Positions 22,123-29,131 are shown, counted from the first letter of the stretch. The stretch: DNA of 29,131 nt from Spirochaetia bacterium (GCA_025997715.1 BNUY01000016.1:1-29131); one strand, 5' to 3'. The notes: a model not told the origin generated them from the letters alone. Made by a program: numbers and translations.

Positions 22123-23763
22123 TTACTTTATTACCGCCGGGTCGTAATCCGCAGGGGGCACGTAGCCCAGGAGGCGTATGCAGGTGGCGGCGATGGAGCT
22201 TATCCCCAGGCCTTCGTTCAGAGGGTATTCGCCCTTGTAGCCCGGGTCGTAGATGATGCAGGGGACCGGGTTTAGGCTGTGGCTGGTCTTGGCTTTGGGG
22301 CTGCCGTCCTCTTTGCGGGACACGGCGCCGGTTTTTTTGTCATGCTCAAACATATCATCGGAGTTGCCGTGGTCTGCGGTGATTACCATTACTGCACCGG
22401 CATCCTCCACCGCCTTTGCGATGCGGCCAAGCTGGAGGTCCATGGCTTCCATGGAGCAGACTACGGCCTGGTATATCCCGGTGTGGCCCACCATGTCGCC
22501 GTTGGGGAAGTTGAGCCGGATAAAGTCGTACTTGCCCGAGGGGATTGCTTCCAAAACCTGATCGCTTATCTCCGCGCATTTCATCCAGGGGCGCTGCTCG
22601 AAGGGGAGCACATCGCTCTTGATCTCCACATAGGTTTCAAGCTTGTCGTCAAACTTGCCGGTACGGTTGCCGTTGAAGAAGTAGGTAACGTGGCCGTACT
22701 TCTGGGTCTCCGAAATAGCAAGGGTGCGCACCCCCGTGGCGGCCAGGTATTCACCCATGGTGCGGTCGATGGACGGGGGGCTTACTAAATATCGTCGGGG
22801 TACGTGTAAATCGCCGTCGTATTCCATCATGCCCGCGTAGCAAACCTGCGGCCTGCGGCCCCGGTCGAACTTATCGAAATGGTCGTCCTCAAAAGCGGCG
22901 GTGATTTCCAGCGCCCGGTCTCCCCGGAAGTTGAAGTAGACCACCGAATCGCCGTCTTCAATCGTGCCGATAGGTTTACCGCCCTCCGCAATGACGAATT
23001 CCTTGAGGTCCTGGTCGATGATGCCGGGGATCTCCTTACGGTAGGTTTCCACCGCCTCCCTGGTTGTGGCGAACTGCCGCCCCTCGCCGTGGACGTGGAC
23101 CTTCCAGCCCCGCTCCACCATACTCCAGTCCGCGCCGTACCGGTCCATGGTGATCCACATGCGGCCGCCCCCGGAACCGATGCGGGCGTCAAACCCGCCA
23201 TTACTCTGCTCTTTCAGGAACGCTTCAAAGGGGTCAACATATTCCAGGGCGCTGGTTTCCCCCACGTCCCTGCCGTCAAACAGCACGTGGACCCGCACCT
23301 TCTTAACGCCGTCTTTTTTAGCCTGTTGAATCATGGCTTTGAGGTGGTCCAGATGGCTGTGGACATTGCCATCAGAAAAAAGGCCGATAAAATGTAAGGT
23401 TCCACCCTTAGCGGCGTTGAACGCAACATCCTTCCACGCCTGTCCCTGGAACATGGCCCCGGTTTCGATGGAGTTGGACACCAGCGCCGCGCCCTGGCTA
23501 AAGACCCGGCCGCAGCCCATGGCGTTATGGCCCACCTCGCTGTTTCCCATGTCGTCGTCCGAGGGGAGACCCACCGCCTTGCCGTGGGCCTTGAGCTTGG
23601 TGTTGGGGCTCTTCGCCCGAATCGCGTCCAGGTGATACATCTTGGAATCGGCAACCGCGTCGCCTTCTTTATATTTGCCGTATCCCACGCCGTCCATGAT
23701 GACCAGCACCACAGGACCGCGCCGACCCTTCCATGCCGGATCTTTTTTCAGGGCTTCAACCAT
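22123..23763 (-). CDS. gpmI: 2,3-bisphosphoglycerate-independent phosphoglycerate mutase
   Basis: Converts 3-phosphoglycerate to 2-phosphoglycerate in glycolysis, with manganese ions and a phosphoserine intermediate. The 546-residue protein has the alkaline-phosphatase-superfamily metal site: Asp24 in VIMDGVGYG, the catalytic Ser75 in DDDMGNSEVGHNAMGCGR, the GDMVGHTG segment, and TADHGNSDDMFEHD near the C-terminus. The length is normal for the long iPGM type. I start it at ATG 23763, which has GGAG 9 bases upstream. The frame is open to 23808, but that stretch contains the candidate -10 box. It is a single-gene unit ending at element C. Confidence 0.95.
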   Translation of the reverse strand: MVEALKKDPAWKGRRGPVVLVIMDGVGYGKYKEGDAVADSKMYHLDAIRAKSPNTKLKAHGKAVGLPSDDDMGNSEVGHNAMGCGRVFSQGAALVSNSIETGAMFQGQAWKDVAFNAAKGGTLHFIGLFSDGNVHSHLDHLKAMIQQAKKDGVKKVRVHVLFDGRDVGETSALEYVDPFEAFLKEQSNGGFDARIGSGGGRMWITMDRYGADWSMVERGWKVHVHGEGRQFATTREAVETYRKEIPGIIDQDLKEFVIAEGGKPIGTIEDGDSVVYFNFRGDRALEITAAFEDDHFDKFDRGRRPQVCYAGMMEYDGDLHVPRRYLVSPPSIDRTMGEYLAATGVRTLAISETQKYGHVTYFFNGNRTGKFDDKLETYVEIKSDVLPFEQRPWMKCAEISDQVLEAIPSGKYDFIRLNFPNGDMVGHTGIYQAVVCSMEAMDLQLGRIAKAVEDAGAVMVITADHGNSDDMFEHDKKTGAVSRKEDGSPKAKTSHSLNPVPCIIYDPGYKGEYPLNEGLGISSIAATCIRLLGYVPPADYDPAVIK

Positions 23764-23796
23764 ATTAGGTACTCCTTCAATATTGTTAATGGGTAT

Positions 23797-23802
23797 AGTA
23801 TA
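23797..23802 (-). promoter_or_regulatory. -10 element of gpmI
   Basis: The minus strand reads TGTATACTATACC, an extended -10 type TATACT about 33 bases before the ATG. The -35 region (TAAACT at 23825-23820) is weak. Confidence 0.4.
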
Positions 23803-23835
23803 CACCAAAGCGGAAGGTTAGTTTAGTACTGTAAA

Positions 23836-24091
23836 CTACGGTCGAAATGACCCGGCGGTCCTGCGGAGAGTCCCAGACCGGGGTGTCCCGTAGAAGTCCT
23901 CCGCCGGATAGTCCGCCATATCAAACAGCATGATGCTGACGTCGCTTAATGCTGCGGCGGTGGGCTTATAGGGAGAGGTTCCCTCCGCCGGATCTGTCGT
24001 TGGGGCAGTCAACTGCTTGTCTCTGTTTGTAAAGTTCCAGCCGCTGCCGGCAGCGGCATTGGTACCGCTGGCCTTGTCCGGCGGGTAAAAA
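23836..24091 (-). pseudogene. C-terminal remnant of a surface/repeat protein
   Basis: A minus-strand frame of about 80 codons, without a start, ends at TAG 23838-23836. Its sequence has PPDKASGTNAAAGSGWNF, then SPYKPTAAALSDVSIML and DYPAEDFYGTPR. The PTAAAL and DFYG.PR elements are the kind of ending seen in right-handed beta-helix or polymorphic surface proteins, where a final repeat carries a D.YG.PR motif. The upstream part of the gene is absent and the Rpn-like gene abuts it. A second remnant with DFYGNTLPR lies at 25100-25258. No function is expected; the family is an inference. Confidence 0.5.
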
Positions 24092-24988
24092 TTACAGCCC
24101 TTCCAGTTCGGCTATCGGCAAGCCGGTTACATCGGCAATTTGGTTAAGCGGCATCCCTGTTTTTTTAAGATTCGTTGCCGTAAGCCGCAAACCTTTCTCG
24201 ATACCTTTTTCGATCCCTTTTTCGATCCCTTTTTCGATACCTTTTGCGATACCTTTTTCGATCCCTTCTTCGCGGCCTTTCTCGATGCCGCGCGCTTCAT
24301 ACTCTGCGGCTACCCCCGTCCGTTCAAGCATTTCATAAAACTTTTTTGTTTCGTGCATTCTGATTACCTCCATAGCATCGTAATTCGCCTTTACTATAGC
24401 ATCTATATAGGCGCTTATGTGATCCGAATTGAAATAGGTCTTGCTTGCCGTTAGTACCCTTCCTAATGTCCGGGGCTCAAGGCCAGTATGTAAATCTTTT
24501 AACCATATATTTTCATCTTCTGACAACAGCTTTGTTTCTATTATTTGTATGGGGAAAAGACTGCCGGTGACCAGGTATATTCCGGGGCTTTTTTGCGTGA
24601 CGGGGTACTTGCAATCATTTTCAATATGCTTTAACACCTCCCGGGGCTTGCGGGTCAGAACAAAGGTAAGCGTAATATCGGTAATGTCTGCGTCTTGTAC
24701 CGTGGCGCAATACAAATGTGTGTAGGCGATAGCTTTATGAAAATCACTTATGGATAAATAGTCTTCGGGGCTTTTAAATTCCAGCACATTTGTCGTTTTA
24801 AAAATTGCGGCTATGTTCTTTTCTATGACAACTTGTTTTTTCTTTTTTAGAATGAGTGCATCGATGATTAAGGGATCGGTGTTCAGTTGATGCTCAAACT
24901 CGAAGGTTAGCATGTCAAGGTAGTCTTCCAGTTCGAGGCGGATTGCATCGTAGAAGGCGCCGTGCCAATTTATGGGATCATTGTTCAT
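24092..24988 (-). CDS. Rpn-like PD-(D/E)XK nuclease / transposase-family protein
   Basis: 298 residues. Asp43 (IIDALIL) and Glu70-x-Lys72 (LEFKSPEDY) fit the D...ExK core of the PD-(D/E)XK fold and are followed by the SISDFHKAIAYTHLY helix. The sequence resembles the Rpn / PDDEXK transposase-associated families that are abundant in treponemes. Residues 234-266 are a run of GIEKG-type units and the tail LNQIADVTGLPIAELEGL resembles the small C-terminal module of these proteins. Rpn proteins are DNA endonucleases that promote recombination; whether this one cuts DNA is untested. It lies among gene remnants, which fits a mobile or defence-related island. It may be translated from a near-leaderless transcript. 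Confidence 0.8.
   Translation of the reverse strand: MNNDPINWHGAFYDAIRLELEDYLDMLTFEFEHQLNTDPLIIDALILKKKKQVVIEKNIAAIFKTTNVLEFKSPEDYLSISDFHKAIAYTHLYCATVQDADITDITLTFVLTRKPREVLKHIENDCKYPVTQKSPGIYLVTGSLFPIQIIETKLLSEDENIWLKDLHTGLEPRTLGRVLTASKTYFNSDHISAYIDAIVKANYDAMEVIRMHETKKFYEMLERTGVAAEYEARGIEKGREEGIEKGIAKGIEKGIEKGIEKGIEKGLRLTATNLKKTGMPLNQIADVTGLPIAELEGL
24191..24289. repeat. 12-bp in-frame tandem repeats encoding GIEK units
   Basis: About eight 12-base units (plus-strand pattern CTTTTTCGATCC with A/C and G/T variants) within the Rpn-like gene. Since 12 is a multiple of three, copy-number change would lengthen or shorten the linker without breaking the frame. Confidence 0.85.
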
Positions 24989-24995
24989 GATCTAT

Positions 24996-25024
24996 AGTAT
25001 ACCACAAGTATAAGGGCTTGTAAC
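24996..25024 (-). promoter_or_regulatory. candidate promoter of the Rpn-like gene
   Basis: The minus strand reads TATACT (25001-24996) with GTTACA 17 bases upstream (25024-25019). The ATG at 24988 lies about where transcription would begin, and no Shine-Dalgarno site is visible. Confidence 0.4.
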
Positions 25025-25056
25025 TACTAAAAAGCCTCAAAAGTAAGGCCGGCCCC

Positions 25057-25091
25057 AAAAAAAGCCGTCCCCAGGCTTCCCCGGAGACGGC
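25057..25091 (-). terminator. intrinsic terminator after the remnant at 25100
   Basis: On the minus strand GCCGTC(T)CC pairs with GGGGACGGC, followed by seven T (25063-25057). It is correctly placed for the former surface-protein gene that ended at 25100. Confidence 0.75.
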
Positions 25092-25099
25092 CGCCGGCG

Positions 25100-25258
25100 C
25101 TACACGCCGCGTTCTCTTGCTACTGCGCCACCGCCCCCGGCGCTCCGGGGAAGCGTGTTGCCGTAGAAGTCCTCGGTGGGGAAGCCCGAAAGACCCGAGG
25201 GCACGATGTTGAGAGCAGCGTCTGCCGGGTTAAAGCCGCCCCCGGTTTCCCGGAAGCG
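25100..25258 (-). pseudogene. C-terminal remnant of a second surface/repeat protein
   Basis: A frame of about 50 codons without a start, ending at TAG 25102-25100. It contains GGGFNPADAALNIVP, GFPTEDFYGNTLPRSAGGGG and ends in AVARERGV. The FPTEDFYG...PR ending matches in style the remnant at 23836-24091. It retains its own terminator. The rest of the gene is gone, replaced by unrelated sequence. The family (beta-helix or polymorphic surface protein) is an inference. Confidence 0.5.
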
Positions 25259-25292
25259 GCCTGCTCTTAGGGAGCGCTATTTGACACAGAAA

Positions 25293-25329
25293 GCGGGGGC
25301 GCGGTCAGGAGACCGCTTGCTGCCCCCGC
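25293..25329. repeat. strong GC-rich hairpin
   Basis: Two stacked perfect stems: GCGGGGGC (25293-25300) with GCCCCCGC (25322-25329), and GCGGTC (25301-25306) with GACCGC (25311-25316) around an AGGA tetraloop. There is no U tract on either strand. It lies between two gene remnants. Confidence 0.6.
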
Positions 25330-25374
25330 AGGGGTCCGCTTATTGGGCAGCCGGGGCTCTCCCCGGACGCTTCC

Positions 25375-25480
25375 CTATTCCTGCGGGTTTGAATAGGCTA
25401 TTTTGCCGCCTTCCCCCACCGCGACAAACTTTCCGTTGCCGTAGGCTACTCCCAGGATGTAATCATCACTATCAAACACG
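25375..25480 (-). pseudogene. remnant of a beta-propeller-like repeat lipoprotein
   Basis: The last 32 codons of a minus-strand frame read DSDDYILGVAYGNGKFVAVG then EGGKIAYSNPQE and stop. The GVAYGNGKFVAVG..GKIAYS unit is typical of treponemal WD40/YCF48-like repeat proteins, where it recurs many times. The frame is open upstream to 25692, but that part does not show the repeat and looks like unrelated AT-rich sequence. So this is a single orphan repeat end. The stretch 25481-25706 holds nothing else I can support. Confidence 0.5.
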
Positions 25481-25706
25481 GAGGTTGACGAACACACACA
25501 AGTTGCCCAAAAAGGCGGCGCGGTTGCCCGTAATGCCCGCAAAGTAATATCCCCTCTAAACGCTAAAAAGGGTATTGTACCAAAATTGGAAAAAAAATAA
25601 ACAAGAAAACGGCTCCTGGTAATGATACTAATGCCGCTCACTGGATAGTAGACAATGGCGCTCTCGGGAAAACGATGCACTGGTAGTGACATTTAATGCG
25701 GATTAT

Positions 25707-26393
25707 TCACGCTTCCCTAAAATAACCCTGCAACTTTTCGCGATCCGGAATGATGAACCGGCTTTTGCCCACAATGACCAAGCCCTGTTCGGTAAGCAGC
25801 TTGACCTGCCGCGATACGGTCTCCCGCTGAGACCCGAGAAGTTCCGCCAAATAGGTGATGGTCAAGTCAAAATCAATTTCCGTACCCCTGCCGCAGCACA
25901 CGCCAAAATCCCGGGACAATTTCCAGAGCTTTGATGCTATACGCTTGTCCCCCCGGATATTGGTTGAGGTGTTTTTAAGTTGATGCTCGAGACGGCGGAT
26001 TTTCAATGCCATGGAATCCATCACCACCTTTGTCAGCCCAAAATCCTTGCGGCAAACATTTAAAAAACCGTTTCGTTCCAAACACAGAACGGTGGCATCC
26101 TTCAGGATTTCACAATTCAGCGAAACCGGCTTCCCGTCTAAAATAACCTCGTTGAGCATTGCCCCGCTTCCTAAGACGAAAATGCCCCGTTTTTCATCAA
26201 CGCTGTTGATCTTGTACAGAGCCGCGATACCCTCAAGGATACAGAAAAAATGGGACACCGTATCCCGCTCAAGAAATATATGTTTACCCTTTTGATACCG
26301 CCTGATCGTCCCATAGGGGATAAGCTCAGCCAGACTCACGGGGCTTGCGGCAGTCAAGACCGTTATTTTTTTTAAAGCATCAGGTACGGTCAT
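25707..26393 (-). CDS. Crp/Fnr-family transcriptional regulator
   Basis: 228 residues with a cyclic-nucleotide-binding-type beta-roll at residues 20-125 (YGTIRRYQKGKHIFLERDTVSHFFCILEG, GSGAMLNEVILDG) and a C-terminal winged helix-turn-helix (LTITYLAELLGSQRETVSRQVKLLTEQGLV). No cysteine cluster for an Fnr-type iron-sulfur centre is obvious at the N-terminus, and the ligand is not predictable. The ATG overlaps the end of the MATE gene by 14 bases, so the two are co-transcribed and the regulator may control export or the operon itself. A 45-base stretch inside it (25865-25909) occurs inverted and identical in the kinase pseudogene at 28131-28175. Confidence 0.92.
   Translation of the reverse strand: MTVPDALKKITVLTAASPVSLAELIPYGTIRRYQKGKHIFLERDTVSHFFCILEGIAALYKINSVDEKRGIFVLGSGAMLNEVILDGKPVSLNCEILKDATVLCLERNGFLNVCRKDFGLTKVVMDSMALKIRRLEHQLKNTSTNIRGDKRIASKLWKLSRDFGVCCGRGTEIDFDLTITYLAELLGSQRETVSRQVKLLTEQGLVIVGKSRFIIPDREKLQGYFREA
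25865..25909 (-). repeat. 45-bp donor segment shared with the kinase pseudogene
   Basis: Lies within the Crp/Fnr coding region and encodes FGVCCGRGTEIDFD. It is identical, on the opposite strand, to 28131-28175; flanking bases on both sides differ. The regulator reads through it with normal family sequence, so this is the original location. Confidence 0.9.
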
Positions 26394-27762
26394 AGGACTC
26401 AGTTTCCATCCTCTTCAACAGCCGCATCTCCCGGCCTATAACAAACGCCGAAAGTATCGACGCCCCCAAATCCGCCGCAGGCATGGCGAAAAAGACCCCG
26501 CGTATGCCAAAAAACCGCGGCAGAATGATCAGCAGCGGTATGTACAACAATATCTGCCGGGACAAACTCAACACCGTTCCCTGCAGCGGCTTTCCGATGG
26601 CCTGAAAAAAGTTTGACGACAGGATCTGAAAACCGATAACCGGCAGGACCAGGGTGCATCTTCGCAGCGCAAAAACTCCGATGTCCATAAGTTCCCCCTC
26701 CTCTTTACTGAAAATGGCGATGAAAAAATGGGGGAAGATCTGGAAAAGAATGAACCCCGCGCAAACGAATATGGTGGCGCAAATGACCGCCCATTTATAG
26801 GTCTTCTTCACCCGGTCGTATTTTTTTGCGCCGTAGTTATACCCGATGATAGGCTGGGCGCCCTGGTTCAGTCCCTGGAGGGGCATGATAATCACGATCA
26901 AAATGCTGTACACAATTCCCATGGCGGCAACCGCAATATCCCCGCCGTAGGTAGACAAGGTGCGGTTCAGGAGAATGTTCACCAGCCCTATTGCTAACTG
27001 CATGGCGAAGGGGGCAAATCCGATTGCCAGAATCGTCAAGCTCGTCTGCAGTTCAAGTTTCATGGCGCGCCAACGGAAACGAAGCTGGGTAAACCGGGAA
27101 TTGAAATAGCCGATAACCCAGACAAAAGAAATAAACTGCGAAATAATAGTTGCCCATGCCGCGCCGGCCACCCCCCAGCCAAACCCAAAGATAAAAATGG
27201 GGTCCAGGATGATATTGATCACCGCCCCGATGATCTGGGTGAGCATGGATGTCTTGGGGTGTCCGTCGGACCGGATAAAATGATTGATCCCCGGACCCAT
27301 GGCGCTGAAAATACCGCCGTAGAGAATGACCTGTAAATATGACTTGGCGTAAGGGAAAACCGCTTCGCTAACCCCAAGTATGCGGATTAGTATATCATCC
27401 AGGAACACAAGGCATACCACAATCACGACGCCGGGAATCAGGAACAAAAGGGCAAAGGCATGACCCATGATTTTTTCAACCTCATCCCGGCGGCCCTGCC
27501 CCAGGCGGATAGAAAAAAGCGAGTTCGCCCCGACGCCTATCAGGATCGAGGAGGCCATCAACACCAGCATCACCGGCATCACCATGCTTATGCCGGCTAT
27601 TCCCAGGGGATTCACCCCCTGACCCACATAGATACGATCCACGATGTTGTATACCGCGTTTACCAACATACCGATAATGGCGGGTACTGAAAAATCAAAA
27701 AGTAATTTCCCGATCCTGTCGGTTCCGATTCTGTCCGTTGCCTGTACGGTGGTGTTTTCCAT
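26380..27762 (-). CDS. MATE-family efflux transporter
   Basis: 460 residues with about 12 membrane segments in two related halves. MATE landmarks are present: the N-terminal FDFSVPAIIGMLVNAVYNIVDRIYVG, SIRLGQGRRDEVEKI, INIILDPIFIFGFGWGVAGAAWATI in the first half, and MPLQGLNQGAQPIIGYNYGAKKYDRVKKT in the second. Such proteins export cationic drugs, dyes or metabolites using sodium or proton gradients; the substrate here is unknown. I place the start at ATG 27762 (MENTTVQATD), which gives the usual N-terminus. The frame is open to 27888 but that would overlap the kinase region. It is co-transcribed with the Crp/Fnr gene. Confidence 0.92.
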   Translation of the reverse strand: MENTTVQATDRIGTDRIGKLLFDFSVPAIIGMLVNAVYNIVDRIYVGQGVNPLGIAGISMVMPVMLVLMASSILIGVGANSLFSIRLGQGRRDEVEKIMGHAFALLFLIPGVVIVVCLVFLDDILIRILGVSEAVFPYAKSYLQVILYGGIFSAMGPGINHFIRSDGHPKTSMLTQIIGAVINIILDPIFIFGFGWGVAGAAWATIISQFISFVWVIGYFNSRFTQLRFRWRAMKLELQTSLTILAIGFAPFAMQLAIGLVNILLNRTLSTYGGDIAVAAMGIVYSILIVIIMPLQGLNQGAQPIIGYNYGAKKYDRVKKTYKWAVICATIFVCAGFILFQIFPHFFIAIFSKEEGELMDIGVFALRRCTLVLPVIGFQILSSNFFQAIGKPLQGTVLSLSRQILLYIPLLIILPRFFGIRGVFFAMPAADLGASILSAFVIGREMRLLKRMETESYDRT

Positions 27763-27832
27763 GGGAAGAGCATATCCTATTTCCCAAAACATTGACAGAT
27801 GGGGAAAAATCATATAGCATATTCCGGGATGT

Positions 27833-28780
27833 GTGGTGGTGGCCGATGATTTGACCGGCGCAAACGCGGTAGGCGTATTGATGGCCAAGGAAAATTACCG
27901 GACCTATTCGATTACCAACGCGGAAAAATTGGATGCCGTCGGCCTGCGGGACTGCGAGTGTATCGTCTATCCCACGGAGAGCCGGAGTATCCCCCCACAG
28001 GAGGCCTATGACCGGGTGTTTAAGGCCGCCCGTTCCCTCCGCTCCCCCGATGTACAGGTATATGTCAAGCGTATCGACACCACCCTCCGGGGTAACCTTG
28101 GTTCCGAAACCGACGCCATGCTGGACGCCCATTTTGGCGTGTGCTGCGGCAGGGGTACGGAAATTGATTTTGACTGGCAGACAATCGGGTAGCCATGGCG
28201 GTTCCCTGCTTCCCCTCATCCGGCAGGATCAATGTCGGGGGCTACCTGCTGGTCCATGGCGTTCCCCTCCATAAGACCGAGGCGGCCCTTGATCCGAAAG
28301 CGCCGGTCCACACGCCCCTTTCGGCGGAGGTTTTCCGGGCCCAGACAAAATACACTACGGACTCCCTATTAATAGAAGATTTGATGCAGGGAAGCAGCTT
28401 TATCGCGGAAAAAATCAAAACCCTTGCAGGCCGTGGGGTGCGGATCATTGTCTTTGATGCAATCAGCGATGAGGATATCGAATTGATCGCCGGGGCGGTT
28501 ATTGCAAGCGGCGTCAAATTTATCGCCGTGGACCCCGGTCCCTTTACCGCCGCCCTTGCAAGAAAGCTCATCCCCCCGCCCCCGGTGGAGCAAAAAAGCG
28601 GAAGCAAAATTCTTGTGGCCGTGGGAAGCGTCAATGCGGTTGCCGGGAAACAGGTGGATTATTTTCTCGCCACGGAGCATACCTATAATGTCTCCATGGA
28701 AACGGCGGAACACGGAAATACGCCGGGTGGTGCGGGATATCCTGGATAACTGCGGCGGTTACGATGTTTGCAGCGTGGTT
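27833..28780 (+). pseudogene. four-carbon acid sugar kinase (OtnK/DUF1537 family), disrupted
   Basis: The N-terminal ADDLTGANAVGVLMAKENY and the later VPCFPSSGRINVGGYLLVHGVPL, FIAVDPGPFTAALARKL and VGSVNAVAGKQVDYFL segments identify a four-carbon acid sugar (threonate/erythronate-type) kinase. It is broken in at least three ways. A 44-base insertion at 28131-28174 shifts the frame. A further one-base shift near 28706 moves the frame into EIRRVVRDILDNCGGYDVC. The C-terminal nucleotide-binding part is missing after about 28780. Only about 300 of the usual 420-470 residues remain. No convincing start codon with a Shine-Dalgarno site is seen; GTG 27833 is the first usable. Confidence 0.85.
28131..28174 (+). 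repeat. 44-bp insertion copied from the Crp/Fnr gene (inverted)
   Basis: Removing these 44 bases joins MLDA directly to LADNRVAMAVPCF in one kinase frame. The inserted bases are identical to the complement of 25866-25909, and the match extends one further base by chance. There is no target duplication and no terminal inverted repeats. Confidence 0.88.
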
Positions 28781-28784
28781 GCCT

Positions 28785-28892
28785 ATCCTTCAGCGAGACG
28801 AAAGAACAGATCCGGCCTGGTCTATCACCTCGACCATCGCCTGGGCCGTCGGTTTCGTCGTACTGTTGATATTGAGCATCTTCCTAAGATAA
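28785..28892 (+). pseudogene. possible C-terminal remnant of a membrane protein
   Basis: A short frame ending in TAA at 28890-28892 reads SITSTIAWAVGFVVLLILSI then FLR, a clean terminal membrane helix with a basic end. It has no start and joins the decayed kinase. Kinases of this family often sit beside gluconate-type permeases, so a permease tail is plausible but not shown. Confidence 0.3.
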
Positions 28893-28910
28893 AAAAAAGC
28901 ACGGTGAAAA

Positions 28911-28947
28911 AAACTCCCGGGTTTATCCAATCCGGGAGTTTTTTTTA
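28911..28947 (+). terminator. intrinsic terminator before tRNA-Arg
   Basis: AACTCCCGG (28912-28920) pairs with CCGGGAGTT (28932-28940), followed by a long T run. It separates the kinase remnant from the tRNA promoter. Confidence 0.85.
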
Positions 28948-28967
28948 TGAAAACATCTGCGCCGGCG

Positions 28968-28997
28968 TTGACAAGCGCTCCATAAAGCGTGTATACC
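28968..28997 (+). promoter_or_regulatory. tRNA-Arg promoter
   Basis: A perfect TTGACA (28968-28973) is followed after 18 bases by TATACC (28992-28997), eight bases before the tRNA 5' end. Confidence 0.7.
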
Positions 28998-29005
28998 TAA
29001 AGGGA

Positions 29006-29078
29006 GGTCCAGTAGCTCAGGGGATAGAGCGGCCGCCTCCTAAGCGGCAGGTCGGCTGTTCGATTCAGCCCTGGATCA
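29006..29078 (+). tRNA. tRNA-Arg, anticodon CCU
   Basis: A 73-base cloverleaf. The acceptor GGTCCAG pairs with CTGGATC (one G-U), with discriminator A. The D arm is GCTC/GAGC. The anticodon stem GCCGC/GCGGC carries loop CTCCTAA, so the anticodon is CCT and reads AGG. The T stem GGCTG/CAGCC carries loop TTCGATT. CCA is not encoded; the bases after the discriminator are GTTCC. The 3' end runs directly into palindromic element D. Confidence 0.95.
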
Positions 29079-29131
29079 GTTCCAAAATGCAAGACCTACC
29101 ACGAATTACACGAATCAACACGAATAATATA
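29073..29131. repeat. palindromic element, copy D (partial, at window end)
   Basis: GATCAGTTCCAAAAT followed by ACCACGAATTACACGAAT matches the left half of elements B and C. The first bases overlap the tRNA-Arg 3' end. The right half lies beyond the window. Confidence 0.75.

Noticed and set aside
25176..25547. 123-codon plus-strand frame over the remnant region
   Set aside because: It is antisense to the surface-protein remnants, very Arg/Pro-rich and without a ribosome-binding site.
27695..28219. 174-codon minus-strand frame overlapping the MATE and kinase regions
   Set aside because: It crosses the 44-bp inserted copy and is antisense to the kinase pseudogene; a chance frame.
29006..29131. 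tRNA-Arg as an integration site with element D as an attachment repeat
   Set aside because: Element D does overlap the tRNA 3' end, but the shared sequence is the element's own end seen at non-tRNA sites too, and no integrase is visible in the window.

Overview
The window looks like chromosome from a spirochaete of the genus Treponema, most likely a termite-gut type (T. primitia / T. azotonutricium group). This is an inference. It rests on the UPF0164/PorV-like barrel N-terminus, an XRE regulator with a small divergent gene, an Rpn-like nuclease with a (GIEK)n tail, remnants of treponemal surface-protein C-termini, frequent TTG/GTG starts with strong Shine-Dalgarno sites, and a GC-rich core cut by AT-rich accessory patches.

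Layout. 230-3767 (minus) is a tight seven-gene operon: infC-rpmI-rplT, a coiled-coil protein, zapA, manA and a YaiI/DUF188 gene. A promoter sits at 3813-3842. 3843-4400 has no convincing gene but holds a 71-bp tandem repeat and a three-tier nested inverted repeat of 190 bp. 4407-13608 (plus) holds a small membrane protein, a large outer-membrane protein with FSPNGDG/FlgD-Ig repeats and an OmpA-like tail, argA, and an NhaC antiporter ending at an intrinsic terminator. The outer-membrane gene is broken by an apparently exact 1448-bp tandem duplication. 13654-15378 is an AT-rich island. It holds a complete type III toxin-antitoxin locus (promoter, three 34-nt ToxI repeats, terminator, toxN), a 41-bp CT microsatellite, and an unrecognised 155-aa gene. 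15380-17437 is fusA (minus). 17548-19890 is leuC-leuD plus a hot-dog thioesterase. Then come an XRE regulator with a divergent small gene, an outer-membrane barrel protein, tiny AT-rich ORFs set between palindromic elements, and gpmI (minus).

23836-25692 is a graveyard of surface-protein tails around an Rpn-like nuclease. 25707-27762 is a MATE exporter co-transcribed with a Crp/Fnr regulator. The last part is a four-carbon acid sugar kinase pseudogene. It is interrupted by 44 bp identical to an inverted internal piece of the neighbouring Crp/Fnr gene. A terminator and tRNA-Arg(CCU) follow.

Central functions here are translation (IF3, L35, L20, EF-G, tRNA-Arg), division (ZapA), carbon and amino-acid metabolism (ManA, GpmI, ArgA, LeuCD) and the envelope. 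The accessory content comprises the ToxIN locus and a family of palindromic elements, marked by the arm GAGCCAGTTCCAAAAT, that sits at gene 3' ends (four copies seen). No wholly new multigene system is evident. The strongest candidates for follow-up are the ToxIN locus with its neighbour, the 1448-bp duplication, the 44-bp copied insertion and the palindromic element family.
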